Shown here piece by piece: positions 1 to 5,219 of a DNA stretch of 5,219 bases (position 1 is its first letter; each line of letters starts with the position of its first letter). The notes beneath the pieces are model-generated. The model ran no database searches, was not told the DNA's origin, and was given only the letters and a program-made list of their open reading frames with translations. Position numbers and translations under genes: made by a program. The stretch is from NCBI GenBank assembly GCA_029013165.1, contig JAQXMV010000106.1:1-5219 (forward strand). The letters are read 5' to 3'. The stretch is from Oscillospiraceae bacterium (GTDB lineage: Bacteria > Bacillota > Clostridia > Oscillospirales > Acutalibacteraceae).

Positions 1-2
1 GG

Positions 3-398
3 ACTGTGATTTGCTTTCTTCTTCTGATGCTGATTTTACATTTCTTGCTTTTTAAGCCGGTGCTGAAAGTACTTGACGAGCGAAAAGCCCGCATCCAAAA
101 GGCGCAGGAAAAGAGCGAGACCATTTCTGCTCTTCAGCAGGAGCATGAGCAGCGCAGAGAACAGCAAAAGATCGAATATATTGAGAAGCGCAAAGATGAG
201 GCAAAGGCAAGCGCCAATAACATTCAGTCTGAAGGAAAAAAGCAAATTGAAGCCACCCAGCGGCAGCGCCAGCAGCAGGCTGAAGAGTACCGCAAGCGGA
301 TCACTCAGGAGTATGAGGATATTATCAGTCAGGTTTCTCCGAAGATGGAAACGGCGGCGGCCATTTTTGCCAAAAATTTAATCTCTCACAGGATTTGA
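3..398 (+). CDS. atpF: F1Fo ATP synthase subunit b, 5'-truncated by window edge
   Basis: Subunit b anchors the peripheral stalk in the membrane and runs up the side of F1 to hold the alpha/beta head still while the c-ring turns. The visible part starts inside the single hydrophobic membrane segment (ICFLLLMLILHFLLF). The b-family signature KPVLKVLDERKARI follows, then about 80 residues of charged, Gln/Glu/Lys/Arg-rich helix that should form a coiled coil, and a short Ala-rich end (AAAIFAKNLISHRI). A GTG at 6 could be read as a start, but the frame is open to the window edge and there is no room for a ribosome site. The family normally has several more residues before this membrane segment, so I treat the gene as partial, lacking perhaps 5-15 residues. 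The C-terminus is somewhat short for a b subunit. The stop lies 4 bases before the fused stalk-alpha gene, which brings a second b-like chain. Confidence 0.88.
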   Translation, partial: TVICFLLLMLILHFLLFKPVLKVLDERKARIQKAQEKSETISALQQEHEQRREQQKIEYIEKRKDEAKASANNIQSEGKKQIEATQRQRQQQAEEYRKRITQEYEDIISQVSPKMETAAAIFAKNLISHRI

Positions 399-402
399 TA
401 GT

Positions 403-852
403 ATGGAAATACAATATGTAATTATTAATTTTATTCTTCTTGCTGCGCTGTTGTATTTTGTCGGCCGCAAAACCATCGCCAAAATTTTTAACACGCGACT
501 GGAGAATATCAATACGCAGCTTGACATGGCACAGTCTGTGGAGGCCATGGATTTACCGACTTTTTCGGACTATGTCCCAGAGGATGAATTGGAAGAGCTG
601 CGTGATTCGAGCGTTGACAGAGCGCAGAATAATGTCGACGAAAAAATAGCCCAGCTTCGTGATTTCGGAGAAAGAGAGCGCCGTGAGATTCATCGTGAAA
701 TGATTGAAGATGTGCGCAAAAAGCTCTTTGCCGTGATGAAACAGAATGTCATCGACCTGTTTTCCATGGAAAAGTATATCGAAGTGTCCAAGTCACTGAG
801 CGCCGATATCGTCGACAACATTCTTTCCATGATCAAGCTCACACCGGGCGAT
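403..852 (+). other. Subunit b-like membrane stalk module of the fusion
   Basis: Residues 1-150 of the fused protein. A hydrophobic stretch (INFILLAALLYFVG, 8-21) is followed by a basic and polar region (KIFNTRLENI) that parallels KVLDERKARI of the upstream b gene. The helix is then interrupted by a segment with two prolines (Pro52, Pro59) before a long charged helix at about 60-145. Its end (LSADIVDNI) resembles the C-terminus of b proteins. It probably pairs with the upstream b chain as a b/b' type heterodimer. The assignment rests on pattern and position; overall similarity to b is weak, as is usual in this family. Confidence 0.72.
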
Positions 853-2616
853 ATGGCCTATCTGGAGCATAACGATGTGCTTTATGTTACGCTGACTTCG
901 GCTTATCCGCTTGAAAAGGAATTAGTCGACAAGGTCGATATCGCCACGAGAGAGATGCTCGAAAAAGTCGGGGGAAAAACCTCTCTATGGGTGCTGGACG
1001 ATCCGTCGCTCATCGGCGGCGTCAAGCTCAGAATCGGTGACACCGTCTATGACGGAACCGTGCTGGAACAGCTTTACCATTTCGAGAAAAATCTCAACCG
1101 CGAGCCGATACTCAGCGACGACACCGTGAATCATCTGATCAACGAATTTTCTCAGAAAGCGGAGAGTTTTAATCCGAATATCGAGAACTATCAGCTTGGT
1201 AGGGTCATCAGTATTTCTGACGGTATTTGCTGGATGGACGGTCTTGCGGATATTATGTACGGTGAAGTCGTGGAGTTTGATTGCGGCGAAACCGGAATGG
1301 TGCTCGACATTCAGCAGAACCGCATCGGCTGTGTTGTTTTCGGTGAATATGAACACATCGAAAGCGGAAGTAAAGTCAGAAGAGTCGGCAGAATTGCCAG
1401 CGTTCCCGTGGGTGAAGCCCTCCTCGGCAGAATCGTTGACGCCATGGGTAACCCCATTGACGCCGAGGGCTATCTGCCCTACAGTGAGCGCAGACCCATT
1501 GAATATAAGGCACCGGCCATTCTTGACCGTTCGCCCGTCAATAAGCCCCTGCACACCGGTATCAAAGCCATTGACGCCATGGTACCCATCGGCAGAGGTC
1601 AGCGTGAGCTCATCATCGGTGACAGACAAAGCGGTAAAACGGCCATTGCTGTGGATACCATCATTAACCAAAAGGGCAAGGACACCATCTGCATCTATGT
1701 TGTGATCGGTCAGAAAGAAACACTTGTTGCCGAAATCAAGGAAAAGCTGAAAGCCCACGGCGCCATGGATTACACAACGATTGTGGCCGCCCCCGCCTGT
1801 GATTCTGCGGCTTTGCAGTATATTGCCCCCTTTGCCGGCGCCGCGATGGCTGAGTATTTTATGTATAAAGGCCAGGATGTACTCATCGTTTATGACGATC
1901 TTTCCAAGCATGCGGTAGCTTACCGTGAGCTTTCCCTGCTGCTTCACAGGCCCTCCGGCCGTGAAGCCTATCCCGGTGATATTTTCTATCTTCACTCAAG
2001 ACTGCTTGAGCGTGCCGCCCATCTTTCTCAGGAACTCGGCGGCGGATCCGTTACGGCGCTTCCCATCGTGGAGACGCTCGCTGGCGATATTTCCGCCTAT
2101 ATTCCCACGAATGTTATCTCCATTACTGACGGTCAGATCTTTTTGGATTCCGGCCTTTTCAACGAAGGTCAGCGTCCGGCCATTAATGTCGGTCTGTCTG
2201 TTTCTCGTGTCGGTGGCGCAGCTCAGAGTCCTTTTATGAAGAAAGTCTCCTCCAATCTTCGCGCAAGCCTTGCTCAGTATCGGGAGCTGGCTGAATTTAT
2301 GCAGTTCGGTTCGGATATTGACGACGACACCAAGGCCACTCTGGCCGCCGGCAGGCTCCTGACCGAAGCACTCAAACAGGGACGGTATTCTCCGATACCT
2401 GATTATCTTCAGGCCTGTCTGCTCTTTGCTGTCAGTGAGGGCTATGCCAAAAACATAGCGCCTGAGGAAATGAATGTTTTTGAGAAAAAACTCTATGCCT
2501 ATCTGATGTCTGAGTGTATGGAGCTTCTCAATAAACTCAGCAGTGCCAAAAAGATAGATGCCGCTATGCTCAGTGAACTGAAAACCGCCTTGGACGAGTT
2601 TGTAAAGAGGTCCTGA
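403..2616 (+). CDS. atpA: Fused ATP synthase b-like stalk / delta C-terminal domain / alpha subunit
   Basis: This is a 737-residue, three-part protein. Residues 1-150 resemble subunit b: one membrane helix (about 6-21), then a charged helical stalk. Residues 159-231 match the delta C-terminal domain (SAYPLEKE, DDPSLIGGV, IGDTVYDG). Residues 238-737 are a complete alpha subunit of normal length. Its P-loop is GDRQSGKT (406-413, Lys412), the Walker B region is LIVYDDLSK (494-502), and the arginine finger is Arg602 in SVSRVGGAAQ. The C-terminal helical domain contains YSPIPDYLQ. Alpha binds non-catalytic nucleotide and supplies the arginine finger to the beta sites. The ATG at 403 has an AGGA at 390-393 with 9-base spacing. 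Oddities: alpha is usually about 500-515 residues, atpH is absent as a separate gene, and the delta N-terminal domain is not seen. The usual Gln in the ETQ(A)GD motif is Leu559. The gene identity is sure; the fusion is read directly from the open frame. A b-delta fusion is known in mycobacteria, but there alpha is separate. Confidence 0.93.
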   Translation: MEIQYVIINFILLAALLYFVGRKTIAKIFNTRLENINTQLDMAQSVEAMDLPTFSDYVPEDELEELRDSSVDRAQNNVDEKIAQLRDFGERERREIHREMIEDVRKKLFAVMKQNVIDLFSMEKYIEVSKSLSADIVDNILSMIKLTPGDMAYLEHNDVLYVTLTSAYPLEKELVDKVDIATREMLEKVGGKTSLWVLDDPSLIGGVKLRIGDTVYDGTVLEQLYHFEKNLNREPILSDDTVNHLINEFSQKAESFNPNIENYQLGRVISISDGICWMDGLADIMYGEVVEFDCGETGMVLDIQQNRIGCVVFGEYEHIESGSKVRRVGRIASVPVGEALLGRIVDAMGNPIDAEGYLPYSERRPIEYKAPAILDRSPVNKPLHTGIKAIDAMVPIGRGQRELIIGDRQSGKTAIAVDTIINQKGKDTICIYVVIGQKETLVAEIKEKLKAHGAMDYTTIVAAPACDSAALQYIAPFAGAAMAEYFMYKGQDVLIVYDDLSKHAVAYRELSLLLHRPSGREAYPGDIFYLHSRLLERAAHLSQELGGGSVTALPIVETLAGDISAYIPTNVISITDGQIFLDSGLFNEGQRPAINVGLSVSRVGGAAQSPFMKKVSSNLRASLAQYRELAEFMQFGSDIDDDTKATLAAGRLLTEALKQGRYSPIPDYLQACLLFAVSEGYAKNIAPEEMNVFEKKLYAYLMSECMELLNKLSSAKKIDAAMLSELKTALDEFVKRS
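877..1095 (+). other. Subunit delta C-terminal domain module of the fusion
   Basis: Residues 159-231 of the fused protein. The pattern is that of the delta (OSCP) C-terminal domain: a beta strand ending in an SAxPL motif (166-170), a helix, then a DPSLIGG turn (200-206), a strand with IGDTVYDG (211-218) and a final short helix (VLEQLYHFEKNL). In the family this domain contacts the b stalk. The roughly 105-residue N-terminal helical bundle that normally precedes it is replaced here by the b-like stalk, and alpha follows after a short linker. This stands in for the missing atpH gene. Confidence 0.85.
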
Positions 2617-2618
2617 TT

Positions 2619-3467
2619 ATGGCTACGATACAAAGTCTCAAGAAAAAGCTCCAGGTAATCCGTTCAACACAGAAGCTCACGCAGGCCATGAAAACAGCCT
2701 CAACGGTGAAATACTCACGAATAAGCGGTATTTATTCCGGCTTTAAGAAGTATGAGCAAAGCTGCAGCGAGCTTTATGAGTGCTACCGCGAAGAATTAAA
2801 CGGCGCCATTGCTTCTCACAATCCGGCGGCACCGGTTTGTTATTTGGTTTTTGCCTCCAACAAAGGAATGTGCGGCAGTTTTAATTCTGAGGTATTGGCT
2901 TTCGCGGAAAAAACGATTCAGTCTCAGGAAAATCCGCCGACGGTTCTTCTCTGCGGAAAGAAAGCCGAAGCCTATTTTAACGATAAAAAAATCGCCTTTC
3001 AAAAGAGCTATACGCTCTCTGATGTGCCGACAATGACAGACGCCGGCGTCTTGTTTGAGGATATTACTTCTATGCTCAGGAAAGGGGAAATTTCATCGCT
3101 GAAAGTAATTTATCCGAAATATAAAAACATGATGGTTCAATACCCTGTTTGCCGCGATCTCTTTTCCGAAAGCTCTGATCATGCAGAGAATACCGCGTCA
3201 AAAGGAAACACGCTTTTTGTTCCCGACAGGGTAACTGTCATCAAAAATTCTGCCAGAAACATTTTGGTTTCCATCATTTACGGAATCATTCTTGAAACGG
3301 CTCTCGGCGCTCAGGCTGCGACCCTGACGACTATGCGGTCTGCCTATGATACGGCCAGTGAATACTGCACGGCTTTGGAGGTGCAGATTAACAGAATGCG
3401 TCAGAGTCAGGTGACGGCGGATATTGCAGATATTTCGGCAGAGTTTCTCATAGAAAAGGAGGAATGA
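2619..3467 (+). CDS. atpG: F1 ATP synthase subunit gamma
   Basis: Gamma is the central rotor shaft: its N- and C-terminal helices form a coiled coil inside the alpha3beta3 head and couple c-ring rotation to catalysis. The product has 282 residues, a usual length. The N-terminal helix carries the family pattern (IQSLKKKLQVIRSTQKLTQAMK, residues 4-25). The middle, about 70-200, should be the Rossmann-like domain, with FASNKGMCGSFN in place of the usual SDRGLCGxxN motif. The C-terminal helix ends with NRMRQSQVTADIADI, corresponding to the common NKARQAxITxEIxEI. It departs from consensus upstream: the usual SExAARMxAM reads GAQAATLTTM (230-239), so the position of E. coli Arg242 is Thr235. The ATG at 2619 lies 2 bases after the alpha stop, with an AAAGAGG site at 2604-2610 inside the end of the preceding gene. 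This suggests translational coupling. Confidence 0.95.
   Translation: MATIQSLKKKLQVIRSTQKLTQAMKTASTVKYSRISGIYSGFKKYEQSCSELYECYREELNGAIASHNPAAPVCYLVFASNKGMCGSFNSEVLAFAEKTIQSQENPPTVLLCGKKAEAYFNDKKIAFQKSYTLSDVPTMTDAGVLFEDITSMLRKGEISSLKVIYPKYKNMMVQYPVCRDLFSESSDHAENTASKGNTLFVPDRVTVIKNSARNILVSIIYGIILETALGAQAATLTTMRSAYDTASEYCTALEVQINRMRQSQVTADIADISAEFLIEKEE
3456..3462 (+). promoter_or_regulatory. Strong ribosome binding site for atpD
   Basis: AAGGAGG, 8 bases before the beta ATG at 3471 and embedded in the last codons of atpG. It is the best Shine-Dalgarno match in the window. That fits the need for three beta chains per single gamma and fixes the beta start. Confidence 0.8.
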
Positions 3468-3470
3468 CAA

Positions 3471-4868
3471 ATGGCTAAAAATTCCGTTGGTATGGTGCAG
3501 CGAATCACAGGCCCTGTTGTCGATATACTTTTTGCTCCCAACGAAGTGCCCGATATTTTTAATGCCGTCAATGTTCAGGTCGGTGAGGAAACCTATACCC
3601 TTGAAGTTTCTCAACAGCTCGGCGGCGGTGAGGTGAGATGCATTTCCATGAACCCCACCGACGGCATGTCGAGAGGCCTGAAAGCTGTGGATACGGGCGC
3701 GCCGATCCGAATCAGCGTTGGTGAAGAAACCCTCGGCAGAATCGTCAATGTTACCGGAAAACCTATTGACAAGGGCGAGGAAATCCAATCGGCAGTCCAG
3801 TGGCCGATTCACCATAAGGCACCGTCCTTTGCGGAAATCGTTTCTTCCAACGAAATACTCGAAACCGGTATCAAGGTGATTGACCTGATGACACCCTATA
3901 TCAAGGGCGGAAAGATCGGTCTTTTCGGCGGTGCCGGTGTGGGCAAAACTGTGCTCATCATGGAACTGATCCGAAATGTGGCCTTTGAGCATGACGGTTA
4001 TTCGGTTTTTGCCGGCGTAGGGGAGCGTTCCCGAGAGGGTAACGACCTGTGGAATGAAATGAATCAGTCCGGCGTCATTGACAAAACCGCTTTGGTTTTC
4101 GGTCAGATGAATGAAACAGCCGGCGCGAGACTTCGTGTTCCCCTGGTCGGTCTGACAATGGCGGAATATTTCCGCGAAGCCGCCCACAAGGATGTGCTTT
4201 TGTTTATTGATAATATTTTCCGATTTACTCAGGCCGGCAGTGAAGTTTCGGCTCTTCTCGGCCGAATGCCCTCGGCCGTCGGCTATCAGCCAACGCTGGC
4301 CTCGGAAATGGGCAAGCTGCAGGAGAGAATTGTTTCCACCGGTAACGGTTCCATCACTTCGGTTCAGGCCGTTTATGTGCCTGCCGACGATCTGACGGAT
4401 CCGGCTCCTGCCACCACTTTTTCTCATCTTGACGCCACAACGGTTCTTTCCCGAAAGATCGTGGAGCTCGGCATCTATCCTGCCGTGGATCCTCTGGAGT
4501 CATCTTCCCGAGCCCTTTCACCGGATTATGTCAGTGAAAGGCACTACCGTGTTGCCAAAGAGACACAACGCGTTCTGCAAAAATACGCAGAACTTCAGGA
4601 TATCATCGCCATTCTCGGTATGGACGAGCTCTCACCGGAAGATAAAAAGCTCGTTTCCAGAGCCAGACGCGTGCAGCGTTTTATGAGCCAGCCTTTTCAT
4701 GTTGCCGAGAGCTTCACGGGACATCCGGGTGCTTATGTGCCTCTGGAAAAAACTATTGATTCCGTTGAGGTCATACTTTCCGGTGACTGTGACAACATTC
4801 CTGAAAAGTATTTTCTTCTTTCCGGTACCATTGACGATGTATTTCGGAAATATAAGGATGAGCACTGA
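3471..4868 (+). CDS. atpD: F1 ATP synthase subunit beta (catalytic)
   Basis: Beta carries the catalytic sites that make or hydrolyse ATP; three copies alternate with alpha around gamma. The 465-residue length is normal. The N-terminal beta-barrel begins at GMVQRITGPVVDI. The P-loop is GGAGVGKT (153-160, Lys159). The catalytic glutamate is Glu185 in GVGERSREGNDL, next to Arg186. Walker B is LLFIDNIFRF (243-252, Asp247). The adenine-stacking tyrosine is Tyr336 in LGIYPAVDPLESSSR. The C-terminal lever has DELSPED (385-391), a close variant of DELSEED that contacts gamma. All catalytic residues are present, so the enzyme should be active. The ATG at 3471 lies 3 bases after the gamma stop and follows a strong AAGGAGG. 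The stop overlaps the epsilon start by one base (TGATG). This is the most conserved and most certain gene here. Confidence 0.98.
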   Translation: MAKNSVGMVQRITGPVVDILFAPNEVPDIFNAVNVQVGEETYTLEVSQQLGGGEVRCISMNPTDGMSRGLKAVDTGAPIRISVGEETLGRIVNVTGKPIDKGEEIQSAVQWPIHHKAPSFAEIVSSNEILETGIKVIDLMTPYIKGGKIGLFGGAGVGKTVLIMELIRNVAFEHDGYSVFAGVGERSREGNDLWNEMNQSGVIDKTALVFGQMNETAGARLRVPLVGLTMAEYFREAAHKDVLLFIDNIFRFTQAGSEVSALLGRMPSAVGYQPTLASEMGKLQERIVSTGNGSITSVQAVYVPADDLTDPAPATTFSHLDATTVLSRKIVELGIYPAVDPLESSSRALSPDYVSERHYRVAKETQRVLQKYAELQDIIAILGMDELSPEDKKLVSRARRVQRFMSQPFHVAESFTGHPGAYVPLEKTIDSVEVILSGDCDNIPEKYFLLSGTIDDVFRKYKDEH

Positions 4869-5176
4869 TGGCAAATGAAAGTAAGAATAACGGACGATTG
4901 AAGCTCTACCTATTCACCATGGAGGGCGAGCTGACGCCGGTTGAGTGTGACTGTGTCAAGCTGAGTGTTGCCGATGATAAAGACGGAGGCTTTCAAGGCT
5001 TGTACGGCATCAGATTCGGCCACGCAAAGAGCGTGTTTGCACTTTGTCCCGGCAAAATTACCGCGACACTTGACGGAAAGAATGTCTTCTCGGCCAAAAC
5101 TGGTGGCGGCTTTGCCCTGACGGACGGGAAGACGGTGAATGTGACCGTGGAGAAAGCCGAAATGATAACGGAATAA
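4868..5176 (+). CDS. atpC: F1 ATP synthase subunit epsilon, short form lacking the C-terminal helices
   Basis: Epsilon sits at the foot of gamma and links it to the c-ring; in many bacteria its C-terminal helical pair can extend into the head and block ATP hydrolysis. The product is 102 residues, against about 130-140 in the usual bacterial form. It keeps the N-terminal beta-sandwich: a first strand LKLYLFTMEG, GIRFGHA (47-53) for the common GVLPGHA, PGKI (61-64), and GGGFALTDGKTVNVTVEKAE (79-98) for the common SGGFxEVxxxxVTVLADxAE. It then stops four residues later, so the helical domain is missing. The ATG overlaps the beta stop by one base, with AAGGA at 4854-4858, 9 bases upstream. The in-frame TAA is followed at once by a terminator-like hairpin, so the short end looks native rather than a frameshift. 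The N-terminal domain is also divergent, with an extra DDKDGG loop (36-41). Confidence 0.88.
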   Translation: MANESKNNGRLKLYLFTMEGELTPVECDCVKLSVADDKDGGFQGLYGIRFGHAKSVFALCPGKITATLDGKNVFSAKTGGGFALTDGKTVNVTVEKAEMITE

Positions 5177-5179
5177 TCG

Positions 5180-5219
5180 AATGAGAGATATGCACTTTTC
5201 AGGGTGCCTGTCTCTTATT
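5180..5219 (+). terminator. Probable intrinsic terminator of the atp operon
   Basis: An inverted repeat begins 4 bases after the atpC stop. The left arm is 5180-5195 and the right arm 5204-5219, separated by an 8-base loop (TTTTCAGG). The 16 pairs include two G-T wobbles and one T-C mismatch. The outer stem is A/T-rich and the inner stem (TGCAC/GTGCC side) more G/C-rich, as in many Rho-independent terminators. The window ends at the right arm, so whether a T-run follows cannot be seen. Its place directly after the last standard atp gene supports an end of transcript. Confidence 0.7.

Noticed and set aside
6..8. GTG at 6 as the true start of the b subunit.
   Set aside because: The frame stays open to the window edge, only five bases precede it, and b subunits normally have extra residues before this membrane segment. 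It is more likely an internal valine.
1126..1128. In-frame GTG as an internal start for a free alpha subunit.
   Set aside because: The position fits the alpha N-terminus, but the preceding 15-20 bases show no Shine-Dalgarno sequence, so I do not annotate it; it remains a point to test.
985..1995. Long open frame of 336 codons on the - strand opposite the fused gene.
   Set aside because: It lies wholly antisense to the conserved delta and alpha coding sequence, its translation resembles no known protein, and there is no ribosome site. It is a shadow of the alpha codon pattern.
403..2616. Possibility that this is an N-type (Na+) ATPase operon, which has unusual subunit content.
   Set aside because: N-ATPase operons start with beta and epsilon, whereas here the order is the standard b, alpha, gamma, beta, epsilon.
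3198..4427. Long open frame of 409 codons on the - strand opposite atpG and atpD.
   Set aside because: It is antisense to highly conserved beta sequence and the product is unrecognisable; open antisense frames are common opposite such genes.
5209..5219. The last bases, CTGTCTCTTAT (5209-5219 region), match the start of the Tn5/Nextera mosaic end and could be adapter remnant.
   Set aside because: The match covers only about 11 bases and breaks at the final T. The stretch also pairs with an upstream arm in a terminator-like hairpin right after atpC, so a native origin is more likely. Checking the raw reads at this edge would settle it.

Overview
The window holds the 3' part of an F1Fo ATP synthase (atp) operon, all on the + strand and packed without real gaps. 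In order it contains the 3' part of an Fo subunit b gene (atpF), one very long gene in which a subunit b-like stalk, a subunit delta-like domain and a complete alpha subunit are joined in a single frame, then gamma (atpG), beta (atpD), a short epsilon (atpC), and a hairpin that probably ends the transcript. Gaps or overlaps between genes are 4, 2, 3 and -1 bases, so the genes are almost certainly co-transcribed and translationally linked. The operon promoter and the genes for Fo subunits a and c must lie upstream of the window. Ion specificity (H+ or Na+) therefore cannot be judged here.

The gene order b - (delta) - alpha - gamma - beta - epsilon is the standard bacterial one. The beta and alpha catalytic motifs are intact, so the enzyme looks functional. 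Purine-rich Shine-Dalgarno sites, moderate base composition and the style of the alpha and beta sequences fit a Firmicutes/Clostridia-like bacterium. This is an inference with low certainty.

The remarkable part is the 737-residue gene at 403-2616. Residues 1 to about 150 look like a membrane-anchored b stalk, about 159-231 like the C-terminal domain of delta, and about 238-737 like a full alpha subunit. The N-terminal six-helix domain of delta, which normally grips the alpha N-terminus, is not recognisable; a covalent link seems to replace that contact. No separate start for alpha is visible. Because an F1 head carries three alpha subunits but normally one delta and two b chains, the fusion raises a stoichiometry question.

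Two further departures from the usual enzyme accompany it. Epsilon is only 102 residues and lacks the C-terminal helical (inhibitory) domain. The gamma C-terminal helix has lost part of its usual consensus. Together the window suggests an ATP synthase with a remodelled peripheral stalk and altered self-inhibition.
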